Source: Rhodobacter sp. SGA-6-6 (GTDB taxonomy: Bacteria; Pseudomonadota; Alphaproteobacteria; Rhodobacterales; Rhodobacteraceae). From it: a stretch of DNA of 64,000 bases. Shown in pieces: positions 8,502 to 17,404 of this stretch. The notes beneath the pieces are model-generated. The model did no database searches. It had not been told where the DNA came from and saw nothing but the letters and a program-made list of their open reading frames with translations. The translations under genes and the position numbers were made by a program. How positions within the stretch are numbered: the first letter of the stretch is position 1; each line of letters begins with the position of its first letter. Where the stretch lies: the NCBI RefSeq assembly GCF_011043545.1, contig NZ_JAAKGP010000001.1, forward strand, positions 186,001 through 250,000. The letters are read 5' to 3'.

Positions 8502-9298
8502 TTCTTCAGGCCTTTTTTGACGGCGGCGGCGATCAGCATCAGGATGATCGTCAGGCAGATCAGCAGGGTGGAGGCGGCGGCGATCACCGGGGTCAGGTCC
8601 TGGCGCAGCGTGCTCCAGATCTTCACCGGCAGGGTCTGCAGCGTGGGGCTGGCCATGAAGATCGCCAGCACCACCTCGTCCCAGGAGGTCAGGAACGAGA
8701 AGATCGCAGCGGCGAAAAGCCCGTGGCTGATCGAGGGAAGGGTGATGCGCAGCTTGGCCTCGAACGGGCTGGCGCCGCACAGCACCGCGGCATCCTCGAT
8801 GGAGCGGTCGAATTCCTCCAGCGCCGTGGTCAGCGCCAGGATCGAGAACGGCAGCGCCACCACCAGATGGGCGATGACGAAGCCGGCCACGGTGCCGTTC
8901 AGGCCGATGCGCAGGAAGAAGGCGTAGATCGCCACCGCCAGCACCACCACCGGCAGGATCATCGGGGTGATGAACAGCCCGCGCAGGAAGGCCCGGCCCG
9001 GGAAGCTGCCGCGCACCAGCCCGAAGGAGGCGACCAGCCCGATCAGCACCGAGAGGAAGGAGACGGCGACCGCGATGCGCAAGCTGGTCCAGGCCGCCTT
9101 CAGCCAGGACGGATCGGCGAAGAGGTCGTGATACCATTTCGTCGTCCAGCCCGGCGGCGGGAAGATCAGCCATTGCGACGACCCGAAGGACAGCGCCGCG
9201 ATGAAGACGATGGGCAGCAGCAGGAAGGCCGCCACCATCACCACGATGATGGTCAGGACCCAGCGCCAGGAGCCGAGGCTGTCGAAGTTCAGCAGCAT
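8498..9298 (-). CDS. ABC transporter permease (PotC-like)
   Basis: This 266-residue inner-membrane protein has about six hydrophobic segments. The EAA loop that contacts the ATPase is present near residue 165-190 (EDAAVLCGASPFEAKLRITL). It begins 3 bases after the stop of the first permease, with a purine-rich AAAGGGTAGGGG before the ATG, and its stop overlaps the ATPase start. It forms the translocation pore with the permease encoded just upstream. Confidence 0.95.
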   Translation of the reverse strand: MLLNFDSLGSWRWVLTIIVVMVAAFLLLPIVFIAALSFGSSQWLIFPPPGWTTKWYHDLFADPSWLKAAWTSLRIAVAVSFLSVLIGLVASFGLVRGSFPGRAFLRGLFITPMILPVVVLAVAIYAFFLRIGLNGTVAGFVIAHLVVALPFSILALTTALEEFDRSIEDAAVLCGASPFEAKLRITLPSISHGLFAAAIFSFLTSWDEVVLAIFMASPTLQTLPVKIWSTLRQDLTPVIAAASTLLICLTIILMLIAAAVKKGLKK

Positions 9299-9301
9299 CC
9301 C

Positions 9302-10147
9302 CTACCCTTTCGCGCCGAAAAGCCTGACCTGCAGGATGTAAAGCGCCATGGTCACACTCAGCAGCACCAGCGCCGCCGCGCCGCCCATGCCCCAGTTCAG
9401 AAGCGACTGCACGAATTGCGCGATCAGCTCGGCCAGCATCATGTTCGCGGTGCCGCCCAGCAGCGCCGGCGTGACGAAATAGCCCAGCGACATCACGAAG
9501 ACCATCAGCGCGCCGGAGAAGATCCCCGGCCGCGCCAGCGGGATCAGCACCATCCGCAGCGCCTGCCAGCGCGAGGCGCCGCACAGCGCCGCGGCCTGCA
9601 GGATCGCCGGGTCGATCTTGCGGATCACCCCGTGCAGCGGGATCACGATGAAGGGCACCATGATGTAGGTCATGCCGATGGTCACGCCCACCAGGTTGTT
9701 CACCAGTTGCAGCGGCTGGTCGATGATGCCCAGGCCCATCAGCGTCTTGTTGATCACGCCGGTCCGCTGCAGCAGCACCATCCAGGCATAGGTCCGCGCC
9801 AGCAGGTTGGTCCACATAGACAGCAGCAGGATGGCGAAGACCACCGAGGACAGCCCCCGCGGCATGATCGCCAGCGCCCAGGCCACCGGAAAGCCGATCA
9901 GCAGCGAGATGATCGTCACCAGCGAGGAGACTAGGAAGGTGTTGTAGAAGATCTTCAGATAGGTCGGGCTGCCCAGCAGCTCGACATAGTTGTGCAGGCC
10001 CAAGGTCGGCTCGGTCACGCTGCGGCTGAGCAGGATCGCCACCGGCAACAGGAAGAAGAACACCACCAGCAGCAGGGCCGGCAGGGTCAGCAACAGGTTG
10101 CGGCCGGGCAGGCCGACGCTGCTGCGCGAGAGGGTCAGGAGCGCCAT
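9302..10147 (-). CDS. ABC transporter permease (PotB-like)
   Basis: This 281-residue inner-membrane permease has six predicted membrane segments, the first in LLLTLPALLLVVFFFLL. The EAA loop reads ILQAAALCGASRWQALRMV (about residues 180-200). The ATG at 10147 is preceded by a perfect GGAGG seven bases away, so the in-frame extension 26 codons further upstream, which would overlap the NIPSNAP gene, is rejected. It is the first transporter gene of the set; its partner follows after 3 bases. Confidence 0.94.
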   Translation of the reverse strand: MALLTLSRSSVGLPGRNLLLTLPALLLVVFFFLLPVAILLSRSVTEPTLGLHNYVELLGSPTYLKIFYNTFLVSSLVTIISLLIGFPVAWALAIMPRGLSSVVFAILLLSMWTNLLARTYAWMVLLQRTGVINKTLMGLGIIDQPLQLVNNLVGVTIGMTYIMVPFIVIPLHGVIRKIDPAILQAAALCGASRWQALRMVLIPLARPGIFSGALMVFVMSLGYFVTPALLGGTANMMLAELIAQFVQSLLNWGMGGAAALVLLSVTMALYILQVRLFGAKG

Positions 10148-10193
10148 TGCAGCCTCCGCCGTTGCCGGGAAACCAAGGGAGAAAGACCGCGCT

Positions 10194-10535
10194 TCATCCG
10201 CCGCCGCCTCCGGCCGAAGGGACAAGAGAGGGCGAGAAATCCGTGGCCCGCATGATCCTGTTCTCGGCCACCTCGATCAGCGCGGCAAGCGCGGGAACGA
10301 AGGCCTGCCATTCGGCATCCGCCGCCAGCCGCTCGCGCCGGGCGGCGCGGTCGTCGAGGCTGTCGAACTGCCAGATGTGCAGGATCTCGTTCTGCGGCCC
10401 GATGTCGGAGTGGAAATAGGCCACCAGGGTGCCGAGATGGCGCTTCTGGATCGCCAGCCCGGTATCGCGCACCAGCCGCAGATACTCCGGCAGGGCGCCG
10501 TTCTTCAGCCGATAGGTCCGCAGCTCATAATACAT
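10194..10535 (-). CDS. NIPSNAP-family protein
   Basis: This 113-residue small protein has the NIPSNAP start pattern MYYELRTYRLKNG and the family core HLGTLVAYFHSDIGPQNEILHIW, a ferredoxin-like fold shared with dimeric alpha-beta barrel proteins. Such proteins often sit in catabolic operons, but their biochemical role is poorly known. AGGAGG lies 8 bases before the ATG, and the start lies within the end of the flavin reductase gene (11-base overlap), so translation is coupled. The cluster context suggests an accessory role in the monooxygenase pathway, for instance handling a reactive intermediate; this is inference. Confidence 0.85.
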   Translation of the reverse strand: MYYELRTYRLKNGALPEYLRLVRDTGLAIQKRHLGTLVAYFHSDIGPQNEILHIWQFDSLDDRAARRERLAADAEWQAFVPALAALIEVAENRIMRATDFSPSLVPSAGGGGG

Positions 10536-11469
10536 GGCCGCCCTCCTTTCCCGTCGGCCGTTCCGAATGGGGCACCGGCAGGATCTCGCCCCCGGCCTCG
10601 GTGCCGAAATAGATGCCGAACCGGCCCTGTGCGCGTTCCATCGCATAGCGGGTCATCACGCCCCGGGTGGCGGTGGTGTCGAAGCGGCAGGCGGGGATGT
10701 CCTCAAGCGGCACGAACCGCCCTGCCGCCACGGGACCGGCGCCGGAGGCGCTGGCGCGGTAGACCAGATGGCGGCGGCCGTCGGCTTCGGAACTGTAGAC
10801 CGAGAACAGCCCCTCCGGCGTGATCCGCAGGCCGGTCAGCGCCTCCGCCCGGGCGGCGATCTCGTGCACCGGGTCTTCGCCCGTGGCCTCGAACACCGGC
10901 AGCGCCCGGATCTCCTCGCCGAGCAGGAAGACCGCGCGGTCGCGTTCGACCACCACCGACAGCAGCGGCGCGGCGGCCGGCTTCGCGCGCGGCGGCACGA
11001 AATAGCCGCCGCGCACATAGCCCAGCCCGTCGTCGCCGGTGTTGCCGAAGGCGGTGACCCGGCCGAGGATGACGACATGGTCCCCCGCCTCGACCCGCTG
11101 GCTGGCGTCGCATTCGAACCAGGCCGCCGCACCGCCGATCACCGGGGCCCCGTTGCCGCCGCGCCGCCAGTCGACCCCGGCGAAGCGGTCTTCCGAGGGG
11201 CGGGCAAAGGTGTCCGACACCTCGCGCTGCGCCTTCGACAGCACGCTGACCGAGAAGTTGTCGGCCGCCATCATGGTGGCGAAGTTGCGCGAGCTACGGG
11301 CGATGCAGATCAGCAGCATCGGCGGGTCCAGCGAGACCGAGGTGAAGGAATTGGCGGTGAAGCCGATGGGCCGGCCCTCGGCAGTGCTGGCGGCCACCAC
11401 CGTCACGCCGGTGGCGAAGGCGCCGAAGGCGTCGCGCAGTGCCCTTGTGTTGCTGACGTCGTTGGTCAT
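10525..11469 (-). CDS. Flavin reductase with C-terminal extension
   Basis: This 314-residue protein has an N-terminal flavin reductase-like FMN-binding domain (about residues 8-165), with TGVTVVAAST, IGFTANSFTSVSLDPPMLLI and HVVILGRV as the usual blocks. It would supply reduced FMN to a partner monooxygenase. Residues about 170-314 form an additional domain (LLSVVVERDRAVFLLGEE onward) not found in the basic 160-180-residue family; its pattern vaguely recalls a NUDIX fold without a convincing NUDIX box. AGGGACGAG precedes the ATG. The luciferase-type monooxygenase at 14331 is the natural recipient of its reduced flavin. Confidence 0.9.
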   Translation of the reverse strand: MTNDVSNTRALRDAFGAFATGVTVVAASTAEGRPIGFTANSFTSVSLDPPMLLICIARSSRNFATMMAADNFSVSVLSKAQREVSDTFARPSEDRFAGVDWRRGGNGAPVIGGAAAWFECDASQRVEAGDHVVILGRVTAFGNTGDDGLGYVRGGYFVPPRAKPAAAPLLSVVVERDRAVFLLGEEIRALPVFEATGEDPVHEIAARAEALTGLRITPEGLFSVYSSEADGRRHLVYRASASGAGPVAAGRFVPLEDIPACRFDTTATRGVMTRYAMERAQGRFGIYFGTEAGGEILPVPHSERPTGKEGGHVL

Positions 11470-11545
11470 CTCGTCCCTGTCGGTGCCCGTCGCCGGCGGT
11501 GTTCGCCCCGCCTCGCGCGCCGGTCCTTGGCTGTCGTGGCAGAGG

Positions 11546-13021
11546 TCACACGTTGGTGTCGATCCAGACGGTGACGGTTTTCGTATAGTCGCGCACCGCG
11601 TCGATCCCGGCCTCGCGGCCCTTGCCGCTGTCGCCGAAACCGCCGATCGGGGCCATCGGGGCGCCCATCCGGTAGCAGTTCACATACTGGATGCCGGCGC
11701 GCAGCCGGGTGGTCAGGCGGTGGACGCGGCCGACATTGGTGGTGAAGATGCCCGCCGCCAGGCCGAAGCGCGAGGCATTGGCCAGCGCCACCGCCTCGGC
11801 CTCGTCGCCGAAGGGCAGGATCGCCAGCACCGGCCCGAACATCTCGGTCTGCACCAGCGCGTCGTCGTGGCTGCCGATCTCCAGGATGGTCGGCTGATAA
11901 TACCAGCCGCCGCCGGCGATCTCGGGGCGCTTGCCGCCCAGCAGCAGCCTGCCGCCGCGCTGCACCGCCTGGGCGACCGCGGTCTCGATCCGGTTCAGCT
12001 GCGCCGCCGTCGCCAGCGGGCCGAGCTGCGCCCCGGCATCCATCGGATCGCCGACCCGCAGCTGCGCCGCGGCGGCGGTGATGCGCCTGACGAACTCGGG
12101 ATAGATCCCGCGCTGGACCAGCGCGCGCGAGGAGGCGACGCAGCTTTGCCCGGCCGAGCCGAGGAAGACCCCCGACACGATCGAGGCGACCGCATTGTCC
12201 AGGTTGGCGTCGTCGAAGACCAGCGCCGGCGATTTGCCGCCAAGCTCCAGCGAGACATCGGCCAGGTTGGCGGCCGAGTTGCGCACGATGTGGCGCGCGG
12301 TTTCCGGCCCGCCGGTGAAGGCGATCTTCGCCACCAGCGGATGGCTGCTCAGCGCCTCGCCGCAGGGGGCGCCGTGGCCGGTCACCAGGTTGATCAGCCC
12401 CTTCGGCAGCGCGACCTTCTCGGTGACCTTGCGCAGGAACTCGATCACCGGGGCGGCGGCGATTTCCGAGGGCTTGATCACGATGGCATTTCCGGCGGCG
12501 ATGGCGGGGCCGAGCTTCAGCGCCAGCAGCCAGAGCGGGTTGTTCCAGGGCACGATGGCGGCGACCACGCCGACCGGGACCCGGCGGGTGAAGGCGGTGA
12601 CGCCTTTCTGCGGCGGGGTGAAGGTGTCGCCGGTGATCTTGTCGGCCATCTCGCCGAAGGCGCGCAGGTAGTCGGCGCAGACCGCGGTGAAGCGGCGGGT
12701 CTCGGCGATCACCTTGCCGGAATCGCGGGCCTCGGTCTCGGCCAGCAGCTCGGCATTCTCCAGCACCACATCGGCCATGGCGCGCACGATGGCGCCGCGG
12801 GCGACCGGCGCGGCCGATTGCCAGTCCTCGCCGAGGAAGGCGCTATGGGCGGCGGCGACCGCCTCGTCCACGTCGGCGGCCGAGCAATCGGGGACCGAGT
12901 AGAGCGGTTCGCCCGTCGCGGGATTCCACGAGGCGATCTGCGGACGGTCGGCCAGATCGCGCCATTCGCCGCCGATCAGCACCGGATAGCGCCGCAGCGG
13001 GGCGGTCTTTGCAGCAGTCAT
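11546..13021 (-). CDS. NAD(P)-dependent aldehyde dehydrogenase (second copy)
   Basis: This 491-residue aldehyde dehydrogenase has VVAAIVPWNNPLWLLALKLG, the Glu in SLELGGKSPALVF, the catalytic Cys in GSAGQSCVASSR and EMFGPVLAILPF. The ATG at 13021 (MTAAKTAPLRRY) is preceded by AGGATGAAGA; a TTG nine codons upstream is less likely. It is the first gene after the promoter and palindromic operator at 13093-13124, so it probably heads the inducible transcript that continues through flavin reductase, NIPSNAP and the transporter. The catalytic block is canonical, unlike the first copy in the cluster. Confidence 0.93.
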   Translation of the reverse strand: MTAAKTAPLRRYPVLIGGEWRDLADRPQIASWNPATGEPLYSVPDCSAADVDEAVAAAHSAFLGEDWQSAAPVARGAIVRAMADVVLENAELLAETEARDSGKVIAETRRFTAVCADYLRAFGEMADKITGDTFTPPQKGVTAFTRRVPVGVVAAIVPWNNPLWLLALKLGPAIAAGNAIVIKPSEIAAAPVIEFLRKVTEKVALPKGLINLVTGHGAPCGEALSSHPLVAKIAFTGGPETARHIVRNSAANLADVSLELGGKSPALVFDDANLDNAVASIVSGVFLGSAGQSCVASSRALVQRGIYPEFVRRITAAAAQLRVGDPMDAGAQLGPLATAAQLNRIETAVAQAVQRGGRLLLGGKRPEIAGGGWYYQPTILEIGSHDDALVQTEMFGPVLAILPFGDEAEAVALANASRFGLAAGIFTTNVGRVHRLTTRLRAGIQYVNCYRMGAPMAPIGGFGDSGKGREAGIDAVRDYTKTVTVWIDTNV

Positions 13022-13092
13022 GGCGTCTTCATCCTGTCGGTCCGGCAAGACCCGGTCGTCCGGGGACGACTCGGGTTTGCATTCTGTGCATC

Positions 13093-13124
13093 ATATTATG
13101 GTAGACCATAATATTCCCTGTCAA
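13093..13124 (-). promoter_or_regulatory. Near-consensus promoter with perfect operator palindrome
   Basis: On the minus strand, TTGACA (13124-13119) and CATAAT are separated by 18 bases, close to the housekeeping sigma consensus. Overlapping the spacer and -10 is a perfect inverted repeat, ATATTATGGT-AG-ACCATAATAT (13093-13114), with 10-base arms. The AT-rich site stands out in a GC-rich genome. Placement over the promoter suggests repression. The GntR/FCD regulator at 2346 is the best candidate ligand-responsive repressor. It drives the aldehyde dehydrogenase at 11546 and probably the genes after it. Confidence 0.75.
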
Positions 13125-13218
13125 CTTTCAAGCCCTTTCCGCCCGCTTCGCATCGGGAAAACGAAAGGGCGGACAGGTCCGCGCGCGCCCCGGCGCTGCC
13201 GCGGCGGCGATTGCATGG

Positions 13219-13248
13219 AAAAGAGGCGGACGCGGGCGTGCGTCCGCC
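13219..13248 (-). terminator. Rho-independent terminator after binding-protein gene 2
   Basis: On the minus strand a perfect 9-bp stem (GGCGGACGC / GCGTCCGCC, 6-base loop) is followed by TCTTTT. It lies 12 bases after the TGA of the second binding-protein gene and before the promoter at 13124, so the monooxygenase/binding-protein pair and the aldehyde dehydrogenase unit are separate transcripts. Confidence 0.75.
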
Positions 13249-13260
13249 GGCGGCGCGGGC

Positions 13261-14292
13261 TCAGCCCGCCTGCCACGCATACCAGCGCTTGCCGATCTCG
13301 TCGATGTTCTCGGCCCAATACTGGATGTCCAGAGGCACCTCCTGCTCGGGATGCGCGAAGGGCATGTAGGGCTGCATCGCGGGGTCGATCAGCGCATTGG
13401 CCTTGCTGTTGATCGGCGCGAAGGCGCTGGCGTTGGAGAAGTTCGCCTGCCCTTCCGGACTGGTGGCAATGGCAAGGAACTTCATCGCCGCCTCCTTGTT
13501 GGGGGCGCCCTTCGGGATCACCAGCATGTCCGGCCCGGGCACGTGCTGCTCCCACGAGATGGCGAGGGATTCCATCCCGTCCTTGATCATCGAATAGATC
13601 CGGCCGTTCCAGAACATGCCGATGGGCGCCTCGCCCGAGGCCAGCAGCTGCTGCGACTGCGCGCCGGTGTCCCACCAGATGATGTCGGACTTGATGGTAT
13701 CCAGCTTGGCGAAGGCGCGGTCGAGGTCCAGCGGGTAAAGCGCGTCCGGCGCCACCCCGTCGGCCAGCAGCGCGATCTCCAGCGCGCCGAAGCAGGCCCA
13801 TTTGTAGAAGGCGCGCTTGCCCGGGTAGGTCGCGGTGTCGAAGAGGTCCACCCAGGTCTTCGGCTCTCCGGCCAGGAAATCCCGGTTCCAGGCCATGATG
13901 AACGAGGACATGAAGCTGCCGACGCCGTAGTCGAAGGTCAGCCGCTCGTCGAGGCCCTCCTTGTTCACCACGGTGAAGTCGATGGGCTCCAGCAGGCCCT
14001 CCTTCGCCAGGCGGAAGGCGAAGTTGGCCTCGACGTCCACCACGTCCCAGGTGACGTTGCCGCTTTCCACCATGGCGCGCAGCTTGCCGTAGTCGGTCGG
14101 GCCGTCGTTGACCACGGTGATGCCGGTCGCCTCGGTCAGCGGCACCGCCCAGGCGGCGTATTGCGCCTCTTGCGTAGTGCCGCCCCAGGCGACGAAGGTC
14201 AGGCTTTCGCCCGCCGCGAGGGCCGCGACGGGCGAAAGGGCGGTGGTCGCCAGAAGACTGCCACCGAGTTTCAGAAAACTGCGACGTTCCAT
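13261..14292 (-). CDS. Periplasmic substrate-binding protein of a polyamine-type ABC importer (copy 2)
   Basis: This 343-residue paralogue of the binding protein at 6251 shares with it long identical blocks such as GPTDYGKL, MVESGNVTWD, LADGVAP and GAQSQQLLASGE. Its export signal is different: MERRSFLKLGGSLLATTALS carries a twin-arginine motif (RRSFLK), suggesting Tat export, whereas copy 1 has a Sec signal. The ATG at 14292 is 7 bases from GGGAGA; an in-frame ATG two codons upstream is too close to that site. No permease or ATPase follows it, so it must share the importer at 7422-10147 or act as a sensor or scavenger. A terminator follows directly. Confidence 0.92.
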   Translation of the reverse strand: MERRSFLKLGGSLLATTALSPVAALAAGESLTFVAWGGTTQEAQYAAWAVPLTEATGITVVNDGPTDYGKLRAMVESGNVTWDVVDVEANFAFRLAKEGLLEPIDFTVVNKEGLDERLTFDYGVGSFMSSFIMAWNRDFLAGEPKTWVDLFDTATYPGKRAFYKWACFGALEIALLADGVAPDALYPLDLDRAFAKLDTIKSDIIWWDTGAQSQQLLASGEAPIGMFWNGRIYSMIKDGMESLAISWEQHVPGPDMLVIPKGAPNKEAAMKFLAIATSPEGQANFSNASAFAPINSKANALIDPAMQPYMPFAHPEQEVPLDIQYWAENIDEIGKRWYAWQAG

Positions 14293-14330
14293 CGTCATTC
14301 TCCCTGTCGATGCCCGCTTTCGGCAGGCTG

Positions 14331-15371
14331 TTATCCGGCCTTGAAGGCCGGGATCACCTCGCGTCCGAAAAGGGCGAGAGATTTCTTCTGTTCCTCGGGC
14401 GGCAGGCCGAAACCGGCGTAATAGCAGAAATCGTCCACCCCCGCGGCCTCGTAGGCCTTCAGCTTGGCGATCACCTCGTCGGGCTTGCCGAAGACCAGGT
14501 TGGTGCGCAGGCTTTCGGCCGAATATTCCTCGCTGTGGCGCAGCGAGAACAGGTCCAGCGAGGTGGGGAAACCGTTCTTCACCCCGCCCTCGTTGCGGAA
14601 CAGGCTCTCGAACAGCCCGTTGCGCGAGATCAGCGAGTCGACCGCAATCTGCCAGCCGTCGTCCTCTTCGTAGACATGGGTGTGGCGCATGGTCATGAAC
14701 TTCGGGCGCTGCGTGCGGCCGGACCTGGCGAAGGCGTTCTCGAACCGCTCCTTGTAGCTGAGGAATTCGCTGAACGGCCGGGTGATCGCCCAGGAATGGA
14801 TGTTCAGCCCGTGCTGCAGCGCCCAGTCGTAGGTGGCGGGATCGCGGGCGGCGATCCAGATCGGCACTTCCGGTTGCAGCGGCTTCGGCACCGAGGTTGC
14901 CTCGGGGAAGGACCAGAACTTGCCCTGGTGGGCATAGTCCCCGGCCCAGAGCGCGCGGACGGCGGGGACGATCTCTTCCACGAAGGCCATTCCCTGCTTC
15001 TGCGGGATGCCGTTGGCCATGCGGTCGAATTCATACTGATAGGCGCCGCGGCCGATGCCCAGCTCCAGCCGCCCGCCGCTCAGCATGTCGAAGAAGGCCG
15101 CCTCGCCCGCCAGCTTGATCGGGTGCCAGTAGGGCGCGACCACGCAAGCGGTGCCCAGCCGGACGGTGCTGGTGTGGTTGGCGATCTGGGTCAGCATCTG
15201 GAACGGCGCGGGGCCGACGTTCGCCTCGATGGTGTGATGCTCGCCGACCCAGACGATGGAGAAGCCGGCATCCTCGGCGATCTGGGCCATCTCGACCGTG
15301 TGGCGGATGACATCGCGCAAATCGACCCGATCGTTGTCGCGGTCGAGGGTGAGAGAGACTGAAAACTGCAT
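14331..15371 (-). CDS. LLM-class (luciferase-like) flavin-dependent monooxygenase
   Basis: This 346-residue bacterial luciferase-family TIM barrel uses reduced FMN (or F420 in other branches) and oxygen. Recognisable blocks are AEDAGFSIVWVGEHH (about residues 32-46), TVRLGTACVVAPYWHPIKLA, LELGIGRG and the C-terminal VFGKPDEVIAKLKAYEAAGVDDF. It is the first gene of the minus-strand cluster, 38 bases before binding protein 2, and is divergent from the PucR-type regulator. A flavin reductase four genes downstream makes a two-component FMN monooxygenase likely. Known members do Baeyer-Villiger oxidation, C-S or C-N cleavage or limonene-type epoxidation; the sequence does not decide which. Confidence 0.9.
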   Translation of the reverse strand: MQFSVSLTLDRDNDRVDLRDVIRHTVEMAQIAEDAGFSIVWVGEHHTIEANVGPAPFQMLTQIANHTSTVRLGTACVVAPYWHPIKLAGEAAFFDMLSGGRLELGIGRGAYQYEFDRMANGIPQKQGMAFVEEIVPAVRALWAGDYAHQGKFWSFPEATSVPKPLQPEVPIWIAARDPATYDWALQHGLNIHSWAITRPFSEFLSYKERFENAFARSGRTQRPKFMTMRHTHVYEEDDGWQIAVDSLISRNGLFESLFRNEGGVKNGFPTSLDLFSLRHSEEYSAESLRTNLVFGKPDEVIAKLKAYEAAGVDDFCYYAGFGLPPEEQKKSLALFGREVIPAFKAG

Positions 15372-15488
15372 GGTCCGGGGCCTTTCGTAGCGACGACTCC
15401 TGTCTAGGGTCCCGACCGGGGATTGATCTTCCGTCGTTTCGTCGCAAAAATGTTATATTCATCCTTCATTTTTAGGGGACCGCCCGGA

Positions 15489-17252
15489 ATGTCGCGCGAG
15501 ACCAACTACCTGGAACGTCTGGGCGAGATCGCCCGCATCGTCCACGAGGGCCGCAACAGCCAGGACGTGCTGGAACGGATGGCCTATGCGATCTGCTTCG
15601 ACTCGCCCTGGCAGTCCAGTTCGATCATGGCGGTTGACCACCGGCACCAGCTGGCGCATGAGGTCGCGCATTTCAGCCGCACCCAGGCCGAATTGCAGCG
15701 CTCCACCGCCTGGCGGCTGTCCACCAGCCCGGCGCTGCACGCGGTGGAACGCGGCAAGCCCATCGTCATCCGCGACGCGCTGAGCGACCGCGAATACATC
15801 GAATACTGGAGCGACGCCCAGGTGCAGCGCTACCGCACCGTCGTCGTGCTGCCGCTGCGGTCGACCGACGACGAGGGCCGCCCGCTGGCGATGTCGATCC
15901 ATGCCTTCGAGGTGACCGAGGTCGACGAGGACATGCTCAGCTACCTGGTCACCTGCGCCGACCTGGCCGGGATGGCGGTCGAGAAGAACCGCGCCTTCAA
16001 CGCCAAGAAAACCGCGAACGAAAAGCTGTCCGAGCTGCTGGCGCTGCAACAGAGCCTGGTGCTGCAGGCCCTGCGCGAAACCTCGATCGACACGCTGATC
16101 GACCTGTGCCGGCGCCATCTCGGCTGCCCGGTGATCCTTGTCGACCTGATGCTGGGCCAGGCGCATTGCGGCGGCTTCGCCGACAACGACCGGATCGGCC
16201 GCGCCTGCAACGGCCCGGCCTGGCGGGCGCTGGAGCAGATCTTCACCACGGCCAAGGCGGGCAAGTTCCAGAACGGCATCCGGCGGCTGGACCTGCCGGA
16301 AGAGGCCGGCGGGCCGCTGGAGCTGATGGTGCAGGCGGTGCAGGCCGGCAAGGAGACCATCGGCGGCATCGCCCTGGTCGGCGGCACCGCCCTTGGCGAA
16401 TCCGAACTCCAGACCGGCGACGCGATCTGGATCGTGCTGTCCATCGTGCTGCTGAAGAACCACATCGGCTACGAGGCGCGGACCCGCGATTCCTCCGAGT
16501 TCCTGGCCGATCTGTTCGAGGGAAGGATGACGCCGCAGCGGTTGGAACGCGATCCGCGGGCGGCGGTGCTGCGGTCGCCCAACCGCATCCTCGCCTTCCG
16601 GCTTCCGTCCGAGACGGTCTCGCTGACCGCCGCCTCGCGCACGATCTCGCGCCAGTTGCAGGCGGCGGGGGCGCGGTTCCTGCTCAGCGTGGTGAACCAG
16701 TTCCTGGTGGTGATCCTGCCCGAAGAGGCCGCGGCGGGCGGCAGCACCGCGGCCCTGGGCGACCGCATCTTGGCCGAGCTGAGCCGGATGATGCGGCAGA
16801 TGCCGATCCTGGTGGAAATCCCCGAATGCAGCCAGTTCGCCGATTACGAGACCGGCTGGCGGCGCATCCAGCGCCTGACCGACTGGGCCGAGCGCAACCA
16901 GCGCAACGGGCGGATCTCGGTCGGCAGCGCCGGGGTGCTGGGGCTTCTGGCCGAGGGCTTCGACTACACCCTCGCAACGGAGTTCTGCGACAACATCCTC
17001 GGCCCCCTGCGCGCGGCGGAGGGGGTCGGCAAGGGCGTGTTACAGGAAACGCTGGAGCTGCTGGTCGGCCACGGCGGCCGGCCGCAGCCCGTGGCGGATG
17101 CCCTGGGCATCCACATCACCACGGTGCGCTACCGGATCCAGAAGCTGAAGGACCAGTTCGGCATCGACATCCGCGACGCCGGCACCCGCTTTGCGGTCGA
17201 GATGGCGCTGCGCCTGTCCGGGGTGCTGCCGCAGGGCCGGCCGGCGTTCTGA
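15489..17252 (+). CDS. PucR/CdaR-type transcriptional regulator with GAF domain
   Basis: This 587-residue regulator has an N-terminal GAF-like sensor (about residues 10-170; VVVLPLRSTDDEGRPLAMSI is typical) and a middle region with a second sensor-like part and the PucR/CdaR GGDEF-like segment. At its C terminus is the PucR helix-turn-helix (about 530-585; ADALGIHITTVRYRIQKLKD). The ATG at 15489 follows AGGGGA at 9 bases. It is divergent from the monooxygenase gene, sharing a 117-base AT-richer gap, so it probably controls that gene and/or the hydrolase and reductase downstream. Members often activate catabolic genes in response to the substrate. Confidence 0.88.
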   Translation: MSRETNYLERLGEIARIVHEGRNSQDVLERMAYAICFDSPWQSSSIMAVDHRHQLAHEVAHFSRTQAELQRSTAWRLSTSPALHAVERGKPIVIRDALSDREYIEYWSDAQVQRYRTVVVLPLRSTDDEGRPLAMSIHAFEVTEVDEDMLSYLVTCADLAGMAVEKNRAFNAKKTANEKLSELLALQQSLVLQALRETSIDTLIDLCRRHLGCPVILVDLMLGQAHCGGFADNDRIGRACNGPAWRALEQIFTTAKAGKFQNGIRRLDLPEEAGGPLELMVQAVQAGKETIGGIALVGGTALGESELQTGDAIWIVLSIVLLKNHIGYEARTRDSSEFLADLFEGRMTPQRLERDPRAAVLRSPNRILAFRLPSETVSLTAASRTISRQLQAAGARFLLSVVNQFLVVILPEEAAAGGSTAALGDRILAELSRMMRQMPILVEIPECSQFADYETGWRRIQRLTDWAERNQRNGRISVGSAGVLGLLAEGFDYTLATEFCDNILGPLRAAEGVGKGVLQETLELLVGHGGRPQPVADALGIHITTVRYRIQKLKDQFGIDIRDAGTRFAVEMALRLSGVLPQGRPAF

Positions 17253-17404
17253 GCCGACTTCCTGCGTTTCGGAGGATAATAGCGTCACCTCTTCCTACGG
17301 ATTGGGAAGAAATCGCCGCCCTGCCCCGCTAGCCTGCGGGCTGGAACTGCGGGCGGCCCGGCGCGGCCCGCGGGATGCAACTCTCTGAAAGCTGAGGCCA
17401 GACC

